DNA of 64,000 nt from Geobacter sp. OR-1 (lineage in GTDB: Bacteria; Desulfobacterota; Desulfuromonadia; Geobacterales; DSM-12255). The position numbers were made by a program, and so were the translations under genes. Below the pieces are notes generated by a model, which was not told the origin of the DNA, searched no databases, and worked only from the letters and a program-made list of their open reading frames with translations. The stretch is from positions 186,001 through 250,000 of the forward strand of contig NZ_BAZF01000005.1 in NCBI RefSeq assembly GCF_000813145.1, written 5' to 3'. Positions 47,170 to 56,459 of the stretch are shown here, piece after piece. Every line of letters begins with the position of its first letter. Within the stretch, counting starts at the first letter, position 1.

Positions 47170-48243
47170 TCACCTGCTGACTCCAGCAACGCCTTCACTA
47201 ATCGGCATTATCTCAAGACCGTATTTCCTAAGCAATCCTTCCAATTCTTGAGCGGGAAATTTTCTTTTCCATCCGTCATGAAAACGGTCTGCGGCAAGCA
47301 ATATTCCGCCATTATGCATACTTGTCACAAGGCGCCCCAAAACCTCCTCAATATCTTTATTGTCATGTAGTAGAGGGCCGCCTATTATCCCGTTACATAT
47401 AATTATCTGATATTTTTCACATGGCTCCCAGCTCTTAAGATCTCCCGTCATGAAATTTATTCTGGCCCAACTGCCTGACTGGGCAATCGACCTTATATAT
47501 CTCCGATACTGGGCTTCCCGTTGACTATCATGCGGGAAATATGCATGGGCTGCAGCAAAAACCTCCAACGGGCTTATTGTAACGCCAGATATGCTTATTC
47601 TTGACGCTTCAACCCCACATTTTTGCAGTAAAGCTGCCAGTTCATAGCTCCCTTCTCCGCTGCCGCAAGCTGCATCCAGACAGGTAATGTTAGGTCGGCA
47701 ACTGTAATCTTGACTTCTCACCCAACTGTCGAGAAAATGCATTTGGCCTGGATACCGGCCGAACGATCCCCCGAATTGTTCCGGGAGAAACAAAGAAAAC
47801 AAGAAACTTATTCGTTCCGCTTGGTTCCGTGTAAGACTATCAACAAGTAATGCCGGATTTACATTTTTATTCCTTGCGCGAAACATATCAAGAAATTCTA
47901 GCCATCCGTTAGATTTGAAGAGTATTGGAGGGGGATCAACTGTTCCCCGAATTGATAATTTCACAAGACGCAATAATGCCTGTCTGATAACCGAAAATTC
48001 CAGATAGGTTTCTGTGATACGGCTAATTTCGTTGGTTACCACCAAATGTTCATCCCAGCAGGGCGCCCGGCAAGAAGATACAAAGGTGGCAAATAGTTTT
48101 CCTAACCTGATAATTCTTCGTTCCAGATCGCTATCAACGATCCGCCCTTGAACAAAAAGGCGATTAAAGTTATTTTCAAACTGGGCGGAATTCTGCGTTG
48201 CCTGAAGGTTTAGGTGTAATTCTCTCATGAACAGGGAGCACAT
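47170..48243 (-). CDS. CheR-like SAM-dependent methyltransferase
   Basis: A 357-residue protein. The first about 190 residues are helical and unrecognised. The C-terminal part is a class I methyltransferase with LDAACGSGEGSYELA as SAM loop, and LAADRFHDGWKRKFPAQ near the end, in the style of CheR. It lacks an obvious CheR N-terminal alpha domain signature. It lies next to the chemotaxis operon on the same strand, 344 bases downstream of cheB with an opposed small gene between. Whether it modifies a receptor or another target is unknown. An ATG five codons in is an alternative start. Confidence 0.7.
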   Translation of the reverse strand: MCSLFMRELHLNLQATQNSAQFENNFNRLFVQGRIVDSDLERRIIRLGKLFATFVSSCRAPCWDEHLVVTNEISRITETYLEFSVIRQALLRLVKLSIRGTVDPPPILFKSNGWLEFLDMFRARNKNVNPALLVDSLTRNQAERISFLFSLFLPEQFGGSFGRYPGQMHFLDSWVRSQDYSCRPNITCLDAACGSGEGSYELAALLQKCGVEASRISISGVTISPLEVFAAAHAYFPHDSQREAQYRRYIRSIAQSGSWARINFMTGDLKSWEPCEKYQIIICNGIIGGPLLHDNKDIEEVLGRLVTSMHNGGILLAADRFHDGWKRKFPAQELEGLLRKYGLEIMPISEGVAGVSR

Positions 48244-48252
48244 AACTTAAGA

Positions 48253-48585
48253 ATGGGGAATTGGGCTGAATTGCGTTCGTTGATTACCGTAACTTTGCTG
48301 GTAGGCAGAAATGTTTACAGGAAAAGAACCGGACCTTTTTTATATGCCACAACCGGGCTTAAAAGTCATTGCAACTGTATCAGAACCGTCACGATCGCGG
48401 AACTAGTCGATTTATTAGACACAACTTATAGACATGAAAGCAGTCAAAGCAAATTAGTATTTAAAATAGAGGACTGCTCAATACTGGCAGCGCCAGTACT
48501 GATGTTTTTTCTCAAACGTCGGGGTTATTCTTTCAGCAAGGCGTGGAAAAGCGCTGACGGTCTCATTATTTCAACGTCGAGATAA
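48253..48585 (+). pseudogene. Small hypothetical gene, probably frame-disrupted
   Basis: The C-terminal 70 codons (TVTIAELVDLLDTTYRHESS, then FKIEDCSILAAPVLMFFLKR) look like a real protein, but the upstream part of this frame does not. An overlapping frame from an ATG at 48311 reads GKEPDLFYMPQPGLKVIATVSEP and then stops at 48402. Adding one base near 48388-48392 would join the two into a protein of about 92 residues. No family recognised. It is divergent from the methyltransferase-like gene and convergent with cheB. Confidence 0.4.
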
Positions 48586-48586
48586 C

Positions 48587-49627
48587 CTAACCGGCTATGC
48601 GGCCGATCTCAAAACCAATTTCGCCGAGTGGGAGCACTTCATCCGCAACACCGCCATCGACACATGCCTTAGGCATTCCGTAAATTGTCGATGTCGCTTC
48701 ATCCTGAACCAATGTTACCCCACCCTTTGACTTTAGATGCTGCATCCCCTTAAAGCCATCATTTCCCATGCCGGTCAGGACAACGCCAAGCATTGCACCG
48801 TTGCTCACATCAGCAAGCGAAGTTAACATCAAATCAACTGAAGGTATATACAGATGCTTCGGATAGTCACTTGTGGGCACAGTCTTGACAGCCATGCCTC
48901 CGGCTTGACGTACAAGCAGGCTATGCCTTCCACCCGGAGCAATGAGTGCTTGTCCTGGCTTGAGGACATCCCCATCGACCGCCTCCTTAATATTAAGAGA
49001 GCATTTAGAATTCAAACGCTCGGCGTAAGGGCCTGTAAAAGCTTTTGGCATATGAATGGCAACCATGATGCCGAATGGAAAGTTTACCGGCACTCGGGAC
49101 AACACTTCTTGCAATGCAACAGGGCCGCCGGTTGAGGCTCCGATGCCAACACAACTTATTTTGCGATTTGCAAACCTCGAACTAGCCACCTTCATTGCCG
49201 GAGAAACCAGAACTCTTGACGGTGCAGCCACCCTGTTGGCAAAGATCGATATTGCAGACTCTTTTACCCTACGAAGTAATTCATCCTTAAAAACCTTCTG
49301 AGCGTCTGATGAATCTGTTACATTTTTGGGAATGTAGTCTATAGCTCCGGCCTCGAGTGCCTCAAATGTGGCTTTTGCACCTTCATTGGTAAGGGTTGAA
49401 ACCATCAATACCCGGGTAGGGGCTTTCTTCATGATCTCTTTCAAGGCAGAAATACCATCCATTCGAGGCATTTCAACATCCATCGTCACAAGATCCGGTT
49501 TTAAGCTCAATGCTTTTTCAACGCCTTCAATCCCATCAGATGCCACGCCGACAACTTCAATATTAGGATCATGCGCCAGGATTCCTCGTATCGCCATGCG
49601 CATAAATGAAGAGTCATCGACGATCAA
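48587..49627 (-). CDS. cheB: Chemotaxis response regulator/protein-glutamate methylesterase
   Basis: A 346-residue CheB as read: receiver domain (Asp in VTMDVEMPRMDG, Lys in YIPKNV) and methylesterase domain with the Ser in GIGASTGGP, His in IAPGGRH and Asp in GMGNDG. It removes methyl groups from chemoreceptors. The only in-frame start is a TTG at 49627 inside VLIVDDS, which would delete the first strand of the receiver. An ATG at 49664 with GGAG upstream reads MNFLTQSKK and would join perfectly if the A7 run (49637-49643) had six bases. The true gene is therefore probably 48587-49664. Confidence 0.92.
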   Translation of the reverse strand: MIVDDSSFMRMAIRGILAHDPNIEVVGVASDGIEGVEKALSLKPDLVTMDVEMPRMDGISALKEIMKKAPTRVLMVSTLTNEGAKATFEALEAGAIDYIPKNVTDSSDAQKVFKDELLRRVKESAISIFANRVAAPSRVLVSPAMKVASSRFANRKISCVGIGASTGGPVALQEVLSRVPVNFPFGIMVAIHMPKAFTGPYAERLNSKCSLNIKEAVDGDVLKPGQALIAPGGRHSLLVRQAGGMAVKTVPTSDYPKHLYIPSVDLMLTSLADVSNGAMLGVVLTGMGNDGFKGMQHLKSKGGVTLVQDEATSTIYGMPKACVDGGVADEVLPLGEIGFEIGRIAG

Positions 49628-49670
49628 TACCCTTAGTTTTTTTCGACTGTGTCAAAAAATTCATGTGAGG

Positions 49671-50573
49671 CTACTCCATTATCATTCCTTCAAAGATAGA
49701 CTTGACCAAGTCCTGAACTTCCGGAACCCTGTCGTCAAGCTCATAACAAAATCGCTCAATATCCAACTTTGCTATATGGGGAGCAAACTGCTTTAGAAGT
49801 TCCCATGCAGGCTCATCTGCAAGATTGAAGCTAACCCATTCTCTGCCGCCATAGTTTAGTTGTCTCACTGAACAGAAGAGATCGGCAAGATTTACTATGG
49901 CCACAAGCGTCGGATCTAAAACAGCCTCGCTGGGCCTGTGATGATAAGCAATCACTTCTCCATACTCATTTGGGAAATTCCATTTCTGCGCAATGGCATA
50001 CCCTATGTAGCTGTGATCAGTTCCCCAAAATCTCTGTTCTGCATCCACTAACTTATATGGCTCTCCTTTTATATCCTCGAGAATTTGCAGGAATTCCTTT
50101 TTATAATAATAGCTAAGAAAGACTTCCCCGATATCATGAATGATCCCCGCGAGGTAGGCCTTCTCCGTATCCATGTATCTTGCGCGCTGTGCTATGATTT
50201 TGGCAACAATACCAACGCCAAATGAATGCTCCCAAAAGGTCATCACGTCAAACGCACCGTCTTTGCCCTGAAAGGCTTCAATAAACGAACACGTTAGAGC
50301 AAGCTCGCGTATATGCCTGAAGCCCAGAAACACTAAAGCCCTCTTTACTGACTTGATTTCGTGTGCTGAGCGATAAAGCGGCGAGTTTACAATCTTGATG
50401 ACCCTTGCAGCAAGCACCTGGTCGGTAAGTATCATGTCAGCCACTTCATCAAGCTCACAGTCGGGCTTGTCAAGAAGTTCAAGCACTTTTGTAGCTACAA
50501 TGGGAATGGTTGGCAGATCATTTATTTTGTCAACCATTTCCTTAGCTTTTTGAAGTTTCACATTATTATCCAT
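49671..50573 (-). CDS. HDOD domain signalling protein
   Basis: A 300-residue HDOD protein (HD-related output domain) covering about residues 10-210, with LPTIPIVATKVLELL at the start, VKIVNSPLYRSAHEIKSVKRA in the middle and IHDIGEVFL as the HD-like segment. HDOD proteins appear in signalling pathways and lack clear phosphohydrolase activity. It lies inside the chemotaxis operon, between cheR and cheB, with ten bases to cheR, so it likely tunes chemotaxis output. ATG with GAGAGGC upstream. Confidence 0.9.
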   Translation of the reverse strand: MDNNVKLQKAKEMVDKINDLPTIPIVATKVLELLDKPDCELDEVADMILTDQVLAARVIKIVNSPLYRSAHEIKSVKRALVFLGFRHIRELALTCSFIEAFQGKDGAFDVMTFWEHSFGVGIVAKIIAQRARYMDTEKAYLAGIIHDIGEVFLSYYYKKEFLQILEDIKGEPYKLVDAEQRFWGTDHSYIGYAIAQKWNFPNEYGEVIAYHHRPSEAVLDPTLVAIVNLADLFCSVRQLNYGGREWVSFNLADEPAWELLKQFAPHIAKLDIERFCYELDDRVPEVQDLVKSIFEGMIME

Positions 50574-50583
50574 TTATTGCCTC

Positions 50584-51417
50584 TCACTTTTTGTACGCAA
50601 AACCGCCAGGGAAATGAACCGTTTTGAAATTATCATTGACCCCATGCAAAGATTCGGATTGGCCAACGAAAAAATACCCGTAAGGTTGAAGGTTATTGTA
50701 AAAGTGCTGGACGACCTTTGACTTTGATGCAGTGTCGAAATATATAAGAACATTTGCGCAAAAGATAAAATCGAAGCTCTTCATAAATATCATTTTAGTA
50801 TCGTCATAAAGATTCAGATGGTTGAAAGTCACCAGCTTCTTTACATCGGGAGACAAAATAAATTTATCGGCGCTCTCCTGTTTGAAATATTTTTTCAGAT
50901 AGAAATCCGGGGTGTTTCTTACGGAATAACTATTGTAAACGCCCTCCCTGGCTTGACCCAGCACAGTCTCGTTAATATCGGTACCGATAATCTCGATAAT
51001 CCAGTCCTTTAATAGCGAGCCCCTTTTTTCGAGCAGGATCATAGCCATAGTATAAGCTTCCTCACCCGAAGAAGATGCGGCACTCCATATTCTGAGTTTT
51101 CTAAAACCAATCTTGCCTTTTGTTTCTACGACTTCGGGAAGAAGCTTGTTCTCTAGGGCGTTCAATTGCGGCAGATTGCGGAAAAAACATGTTTCATTCG
51201 TTGTTATCTCATCGAGTAACTTTTTCAGCTCCTGTGACCCACCTGGAATACTTTTCAGCAGCTTATAGTAATCGGCATGGGTTTTAATGCCGCAATCTTC
51301 CAATCTGCGCGCAAGGCGACTCTCTAAAAAGTATTTTTTACTTGTATGGAAATATATTCCGCAGAGGTTATATATATAATCCCTGAAAAGTTCGAAATCT
51401 TTATCCGCTAGTTTCAC
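50584..51417 (-). CDS. cheR: Chemotaxis protein methyltransferase CheR
   Basis: A 277-residue CheR that methylates receptor glutamates with SAM. N-terminal alpha domain (FRDYIYNLCGIYF, LESRLARRLED) and Rossmann domain with RIWSAASSSGEEAYTMAM as SAM loop, NETCFFRN, GTDIN, and FIFCANVLIYFD. The start is a GTG with AAAGGG five bases ahead. It follows cheA by 53 bases and precedes the HDOD gene. Confidence 0.95.
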   Translation of the reverse strand: MKLADKDFELFRDYIYNLCGIYFHTSKKYFLESRLARRLEDCGIKTHADYYKLLKSIPGGSQELKKLLDEITTNETCFFRNLPQLNALENKLLPEVVETKGKIGFRKLRIWSAASSSGEEAYTMAMILLEKRGSLLKDWIIEIIGTDINETVLGQAREGVYNSYSVRNTPDFYLKKYFKQESADKFILSPDVKKLVTFNHLNLYDDTKMIFMKSFDFIFCANVLIYFDTASKSKVVQHFYNNLQPYGYFFVGQSESLHGVNDNFKTVHFPGGFAYKK

Positions 51418-51470
51418 GGTAACCCTTTCTCACATTCGTATTAATTCTGCCCCAAATTTCCTAAGAGCAA

Positions 51471-53342
51471 TTACCTTCCCGGGCTACCTGCTTCGTTGCC
51501 CTCTACAAGGCTGACCGGATCAACAATTAACGCCACACTCCCGTCACCCAGAATGGTTGATCCGGCAATCCCGGTAAGATTCGCTAAATACTTACCCAGA
51601 GATTTTATCGCAACTTCCTGTTGTCCCAGCAGTCGTGTAACAATTAAACCAACACGCTTTTCTCCAACTCCGACAACAACAACGTAACAGGAACCGTCAC
51701 CCTCTCCCTTGCGCTTAACACTGAAGACTCTCTCCAAACGAACCAGCGGCAAAACAATTTCTCTAAGCTTCAACATCTCCTTGCCACCAATACTGTGAAA
51801 CTCTTTCTGCTCAACCCTCAGAGTTTCAAGAACAGCAGACAGGGGAATTGAATAAATTTCTCCTTCAACTTCAACAAGAAGTGACTGAATGATTGCAAGT
51901 GTGAGTGGAAGTTTCAGAATAAATTCAGAGCCTTTACCCAATTCGCTTTTAATGTCAATAATTCCATTGAGTTTCTTGATGTTTGTCCTAACAACATCCA
52001 TCCCCACGCCACGACCAGAAAGATCTGATGCTTTCTCTTTGGTTGAGAAACCGGGCAGAAATATGAGATCCAATATTTCACGCGTCATCATACCCGCAAG
52101 CTGTTCCTCGGTTATTAAGCCCTTCTCAAGCGCTTTTCTACCTATCTTTTCAGGGTCCAACCCTTTCCCATCGTCCTTAATGCTTATGATAATCTGGTTC
52201 CCTTCATGTGCCGCAGCCAGCAACAAGTTCCCACACCTCGGCTTGCCGGAAGCCAAACGCTCTTCAGGGGTTTCCAGACCATGATCCATGGCATTGCGGA
52301 TTAAATGAATGAGAGGATCGCCAATTTCATCAACAACAGACCGGTCAAGTTCAGTCTCTTCCCCCATCAGTTGAAGATCAACCTCCTTACCAAGATCTCT
52401 GGCCAGATTCCTGACAATTCGAGGAAACTTTTTGAAGACCTTTTCAACAGGGATCATCCTCATTTTGAGCACCTGCATCTGCAGCTCTGAGGTGACAAAA
52501 TTCAGCCTCTTGGTAAGTTTGCTGAAGTCCTCGGGAAAGCTATCTAGAGATATCTCGCCCTGATAGTTACTATTCAACTGGATCATGCGGTTACGTTCCA
52601 AAACAAGTTCGCCAACCTGATTCATCAGATCATCGAGCCTCTTCACGTCGACCCTAACAGTAGTATTATCTGAAAGGTCTTCCCCGCCTTTTGACTCTAT
52701 CGCCTTTGCAGGTTGTTTTGCAGGCACGGCCGGAGGAATGGTCTCCTTTACCGGAGACTGTGTTGCAAGCTGAGGGGGAACAAGTTGAGACTCTGCAGAA
52801 ACGGCAACATCCGAAACGTCAACCTCGGTAACTGATGGCACCGGTTCTACCTTTTCGCTCTTCTTTTTCTTTCCTTTCGCATTAACTGGTTTATTTGCGT
52901 CAGTAGAGCCTTCTGGCGATGCTGGTCCTGCCGGTGGCGTTTCCACAACCGATGTTGACAGAAGTGGAATCAATTTTTCGATGGTCCCGTCAATTTCCCT
53001 CTCAAGGATATCGCCACTTTTGATGTCGTTCACCAATACTTTGACAAGGTCTACAGCCTCAAGAATGACATCCATTATCTCCGGTGTTACTGTCAGTTCT
53101 CCCTTCCGCAGGCGATTTAACACATCCTCAGTCTTATGTGTCACCTTTACCAGCAGTTCGAATCCAAGAAAACTGGACGCTCCCTTCACAGTATGAATAG
53201 AGCGGAAAATCCGGTTAAGAAGATCAGGATCACCAGAACTTTTTTCCAGTGTCACAAGGTCATCATCGAGTTTTTCCAGAAGCTCAGTGGTCTCGGTGAG
53301 AAAACCTTCAAGCAATTCTTGATCTTCAATTTCTAATGGCAT
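51471..53342 (-). CDS. cheA: Chemotaxis histidine kinase CheA
   Basis: A 623-residue CheA. HPt domain P1 with the phospho-acceptor His in FRSIHTVKGASSFLGF (about residue 49), a Pro/Val-rich linker with little P2 signature (about 130-230), dimer domain P3 (MNQVGELVLERNRMIQ), ATPase P4 (HLIRNAMDHGLE, DDGKGLD, GRGVGMDVV) and the CheW-like P5. It phosphorylates CheY and CheB. A clear CheY-binding P2 domain is not visible, and no cheY gene is in the operon. ATG after GAGGGTATCCA. Confidence 0.96.
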   Translation of the reverse strand: MPLEIEDQELLEGFLTETTELLEKLDDDLVTLEKSSGDPDLLNRIFRSIHTVKGASSFLGFELLVKVTHKTEDVLNRLRKGELTVTPEIMDVILEAVDLVKVLVNDIKSGDILEREIDGTIEKLIPLLSTSVVETPPAGPASPEGSTDANKPVNAKGKKKKSEKVEPVPSVTEVDVSDVAVSAESQLVPPQLATQSPVKETIPPAVPAKQPAKAIESKGGEDLSDNTTVRVDVKRLDDLMNQVGELVLERNRMIQLNSNYQGEISLDSFPEDFSKLTKRLNFVTSELQMQVLKMRMIPVEKVFKKFPRIVRNLARDLGKEVDLQLMGEETELDRSVVDEIGDPLIHLIRNAMDHGLETPEERLASGKPRCGNLLLAAAHEGNQIIISIKDDGKGLDPEKIGRKALEKGLITEEQLAGMMTREILDLIFLPGFSTKEKASDLSGRGVGMDVVRTNIKKLNGIIDIKSELGKGSEFILKLPLTLAIIQSLLVEVEGEIYSIPLSAVLETLRVEQKEFHSIGGKEMLKLREIVLPLVRLERVFSVKRKGEGDGSCYVVVVGVGEKRVGLIVTRLLGQQEVAIKSLGKYLANLTGIAGSTILGDGSVALIVDPVSLVEGNEAGSPGR

Positions 53343-53409
53343 TGGATACCCTCACTTGAAATATTAAATATCTCAACAGACTGACAACGTCCTGACATAA
53401 GGCAAATGC

Positions 53410-53922
53410 TTATATTGAAAGATTACTCAACATCTTTCGGTCTTCTTTTGAAGACATTTTCTCCAAATCCAATAGAATCAGAAGCCGCTCTGGCTGATTG
53501 ATGACACCGGACATACACTCCTGATCGATACCGCTTGTCGCAACCGGAGGAGGAGGCTGAATTTCGTGCTGGGCAATTCGGATTACCTCGGAGACGGAAT
53601 CAACTATAAAACCCATCAGCTCTCCATCGACATCCATCACCATGATCCTGGTGCTTTTATCATTTTCAACCTCACTTAAACCAAATCTTCTCCTGATAGA
53701 CATTATGGGAATAACTTTACCACGTAAATTTATGACTCCTTCTACATAGTGGGGAGTGTTCGGGACCCTTGTTATGCTTGGCATCCTAATAATTTCTCTA
53801 ACTTTTAAGACATCAACTCCATACTCTTCCTCATCTAGTTTGAAGCTGACTAACTGAATAAGCTCGCCGGAAACATCCTCTTTATTTGATTGATCTCTAT
53901 GAATAGTCAATGCATTTCCCAT
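53410..53922 (-). CDS. cheW: Chemotaxis coupling protein CheW
   Basis: A 170-residue CheW (LVSFKLDEEEYGVDVLKVRE, then VEGVINLRGKVIPIMSIRRR) that links receptors to CheA. It is the first gene of the operon; cheA starts 67 bases after it. The ATG is preceded by AAAGGGGACG. A 290-bp gap separates it from the divergent sigma-54 regulator, and no motif in that gap could be assigned with confidence. Confidence 0.95.
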   Translation of the reverse strand: MGNALTIHRDQSNKEDVSGELIQLVSFKLDEEEYGVDVLKVREIIRMPSITRVPNTPHYVEGVINLRGKVIPIMSIRRRFGLSEVENDKSTRIMVMDVDGELMGFIVDSVSEVIRIAQHEIQPPPPVATSGIDQECMSGVINQPERLLILLDLEKMSSKEDRKMLSNLSI

Positions 53923-54212
53923 TGCGAACGTCCCCTTTCAATATCCGTATTATATATCTATTACCTGATCATCAGCCTGTCGGCAATCTAAGTTGGATAT
54001 TTCTTTTTGCGCCAAATGCCACTCTTTTGACAATTCAATAGATATACCCACCAACCAGTATTGCTTGATCTCGGCCAATAGCCTCCATTTCCCTCACTAT
54101 AAGCGGCAAGTCATTTTATTGACTTTCCACTTGTATGTGCTATAGTACGCCAGGATATAAAAACTTTTCGGCTCGTAAACCCTTAAACTTTAATTGCCGG
54201 GATGAGGAAGCC

Positions 54213-55610
54213 ATGGAAAACACCAAAATTCTGATTGCTGATGATGACAAAAAAACACGGGATTTTGTGGCCGCATTTCTGAGCTATAAAGGATATCAGG
54301 TGTTTCAAGCATCTGACGGTCAAGATGCTCTTGAGAAGATTGAAATGAACGATGTTAACTTGGTTATCACAGACCTTATGATGCCTAGAGTTAATGGGAT
54401 TGAATTTATTAAAAAGCTGAAGGCAATGCGACCCGAAATCGTAACCATTGCGTACAGTGCCTTTGCAAACTCAGAAATGACAGCGAATCTCCTGAAGGCA
54501 GGAGCATTTTTCTATCTCGAAAAACCTTTTAACCTTGAAGAGTTGGAAACCCATGTACGGCGAGGACTTGAACACCATTCTCTTCAAAATCAAAGTTTCA
54601 GAACAAAACCCTGCATCAAGAATAGAATCCTTCTCAACAATATTATTGGCGAGAGCGACAAAATGCTGGCCTTGTTTGAATTGATCGAGAAAGTTGCAAG
54701 CTCAGACTCTACCGTTCTTTTGCAAGGTGAGTCAGGAACCGGCAAGGAACTCGTGGCAAGGGCAATTCATGACTTGAGCAACCGGCGGCAAAAGAATTTC
54801 GTACCCGTTAACTGTGCGGCAATACCCGATGAACTCCTCGAAAGCGAACTGTTCGGGCATGTAAAAGGGTCATTTACCGGTGCAATTGCAACCCGTATCG
54901 GCAGATTTGAGATGGCCGACAAAGGGACTCTGTTTCTTGACGAAATTGGCGACATGAAACCAAGCCTCCAGGTAAAACTTCTGCGAGTTCTACAAAACAG
55001 GGAACTTGAACCGGTCGGGTCAACAACTACAAAAAAAGTGGACGTCAGAATTATTGCTGCCACGAACCAAAATCTCGAAAAGCTTGTCACGACCAAGGAG
55101 TTCAGGGAAGATCTTTTTTATCGGATATCAGTCATTCCCATTGTTCTTCCTCCACTTCGTGAACGTAAAGGAGATATTCCTCTTCTGGTTAACTCTTTTC
55201 TTGAGCGATTCAGCACCAACAGGCACCAGAAAGTTAAAGGAATCGACACCGCCGCCCTTAACCTGCTAAAAAATTATGACTGGCCTGGTAATGTTCGTGA
55301 GCTTGAAAACCTAATCGAAAGGATGGTTATCCTAAAAGGAAGCGGTACAATAACCGCTAATGACCTCCCGGAAAAATATCGAGGGCGTAAGGCGTCAGTG
55401 CAGCAGGATTCAGTTACGCTGCCGGACAACGGTTTTTGCCTGAACAGTGCAGTGGAGGAGTTTGAAAATCAACTCATTCTTCAGGCCCTGGAGAAAACAT
55501 CTGGCAATAAAAAGGAAGCTGCTATCCTATTAAATCTTAAAAGAACCACGCTTATTGAAAAGCTTAAAAAGAAAAAGCTGTCAATTCCCGGTTCAAATCT
55601 TATTGCATGA
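54213..55610 (+). CDS. Sigma-54-dependent response regulator (NtrC family)
   Basis: A 465-residue regulator: receiver domain (Asp in LVITDLMMPRVNG, Lys in EKPFN), AAA+ sigma-54 activation domain (Walker A GESGTGKE, loop 1 GSFTGA in place of the usual GAFTGA, Walker B GTLFLDEIGD, R finger FREDLFYR) and a C-terminal Fis-type helix-turn-helix (KKEAAILLNLKRTTLIEKL). It activates sigma-54 promoters on phosphorylation. The ATG has GAGGAAGCC ahead; 26 upstream codons were dropped. Its cognate kinase is not adjacent. Confidence 0.94.
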   Translation: MENTKILIADDDKKTRDFVAAFLSYKGYQVFQASDGQDALEKIEMNDVNLVITDLMMPRVNGIEFIKKLKAMRPEIVTIAYSAFANSEMTANLLKAGAFFYLEKPFNLEELETHVRRGLEHHSLQNQSFRTKPCIKNRILLNNIIGESDKMLALFELIEKVASSDSTVLLQGESGTGKELVARAIHDLSNRRQKNFVPVNCAAIPDELLESELFGHVKGSFTGAIATRIGRFEMADKGTLFLDEIGDMKPSLQVKLLRVLQNRELEPVGSTTTKKVDVRIIAATNQNLEKLVTTKEFREDLFYRISVIPIVLPPLRERKGDIPLLVNSFLERFSTNRHQKVKGIDTAALNLLKNYDWPGNVRELENLIERMVILKGSGTITANDLPEKYRGRKASVQQDSVTLPDNGFCLNSAVEEFENQLILQALEKTSGNKKEAAILLNLKRTTLIEKLKKKKLSIPGSNLIA

Positions 55611-55668
55611 ACTGAGTTACGAAGTGTTCCGCCTACCCGAATGGCATGCCAACTGCATCTCATTCAAC

Positions 55669-56433
55669 ATGTCTATAAATCAGATCAATTCCAACCAGTT
55701 TTCATCACTGACCTACCCTCCAACAAGCACCTCAACCAATAGCGGAGCGGTATCAGAAACATTTTCCCAAGCAATCGCCACTGCAGCTCATAAGCTAAAT
55801 TCCCAAGTTGACCCCGATCCTGCTGCGGTAGCCATGGCAACGGCAGAACTGCTGAAAATTCAAATGATGAAAAGCGCCATTTCACTTGGAGATGAAACGC
55901 TCGGGCTTGTTCCCAGCTCTATTGGGTTTCCTGTCAAAGTTACCGCATCCGACTTCATCTCCAAGCGTCAAAATGCCGACAGCAAATCAAATATCCCAGC
56001 AACCCAGATCAGGACAAATCCCGTAGAGATCACACCCTCACAATCAAATGACACCGTTCATGAGATAATAAGCAGGGCCTCGCAAAAATACGGGGTTGAT
56101 GAGGCACTTATCAAGGCTGTTATCAAGGTTGAAAGTAATTTCAAGCAATCTGCCGTTTCACAAGCAGGTGCGCAGGGCCTTATGCAGTTGATGCCCGCAA
56201 CGGCAAAAGGTTTGGGAGTAAGTGACTCCTTTAATCCCGAACAGAACATCATGGCCGGGACACGTTTTTTGAAGGACATGATCAACCGATACCACGGGAA
56301 TCTCGATTCAGCGCTGGCTGCATACAATTGGGGACCGGGAAATGTTGACAAAAAAGGGACGGTCTCCTTACCCCAGGAAACAAGGGCATATCTGGCAAAG
56401 GTCAAGACATACTACAACCAGTACATTGGATAG
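55669..56433 (+). CDS. SLT-type lytic transglycosylase, no signal peptide
   Basis: About 254 residues from the ATG at 55669. A Ser/Thr/Asn-rich N-terminal region (about 1-115) is followed by a lysozyme-like SLT domain (about 120-250) with the catalytic Glu in AVIKVESNFKQSAVS and family segments GAQGLMQLMPATA and AAYNWGPGNVDKKG. It cuts peptidoglycan, but no signal peptide or lipobox is present. The start is uncertain, as no ribosome site was found. It overlaps or abuts the sigma-54 regulator, suggesting export by another route such as a flagellar or secretion apparatus, which is an inference. Confidence 0.88.
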   Translation: MSINQINSNQFSSLTYPPTSTSTNSGAVSETFSQAIATAAHKLNSQVDPDPAAVAMATAELLKIQMMKSAISLGDETLGLVPSSIGFPVKVTASDFISKRQNADSKSNIPATQIRTNPVEITPSQSNDTVHEIISRASQKYGVDEALIKAVIKVESNFKQSAVSQAGAQGLMQLMPATAKGLGVSDSFNPEQNIMAGTRFLKDMINRYHGNLDSALAAYNWGPGNVDKKGTVSLPQETRAYLAKVKTYYNQYIG

Positions 56434-56459
56434 CACCTCTCAATACATATACACACAAA

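Noticed and set aside
47170-48243. Calling this gene cheR outright
   Set aside because: The genuine cheR lies at 50584-51417; this protein shares only the SAM fold and a CheR-style end.
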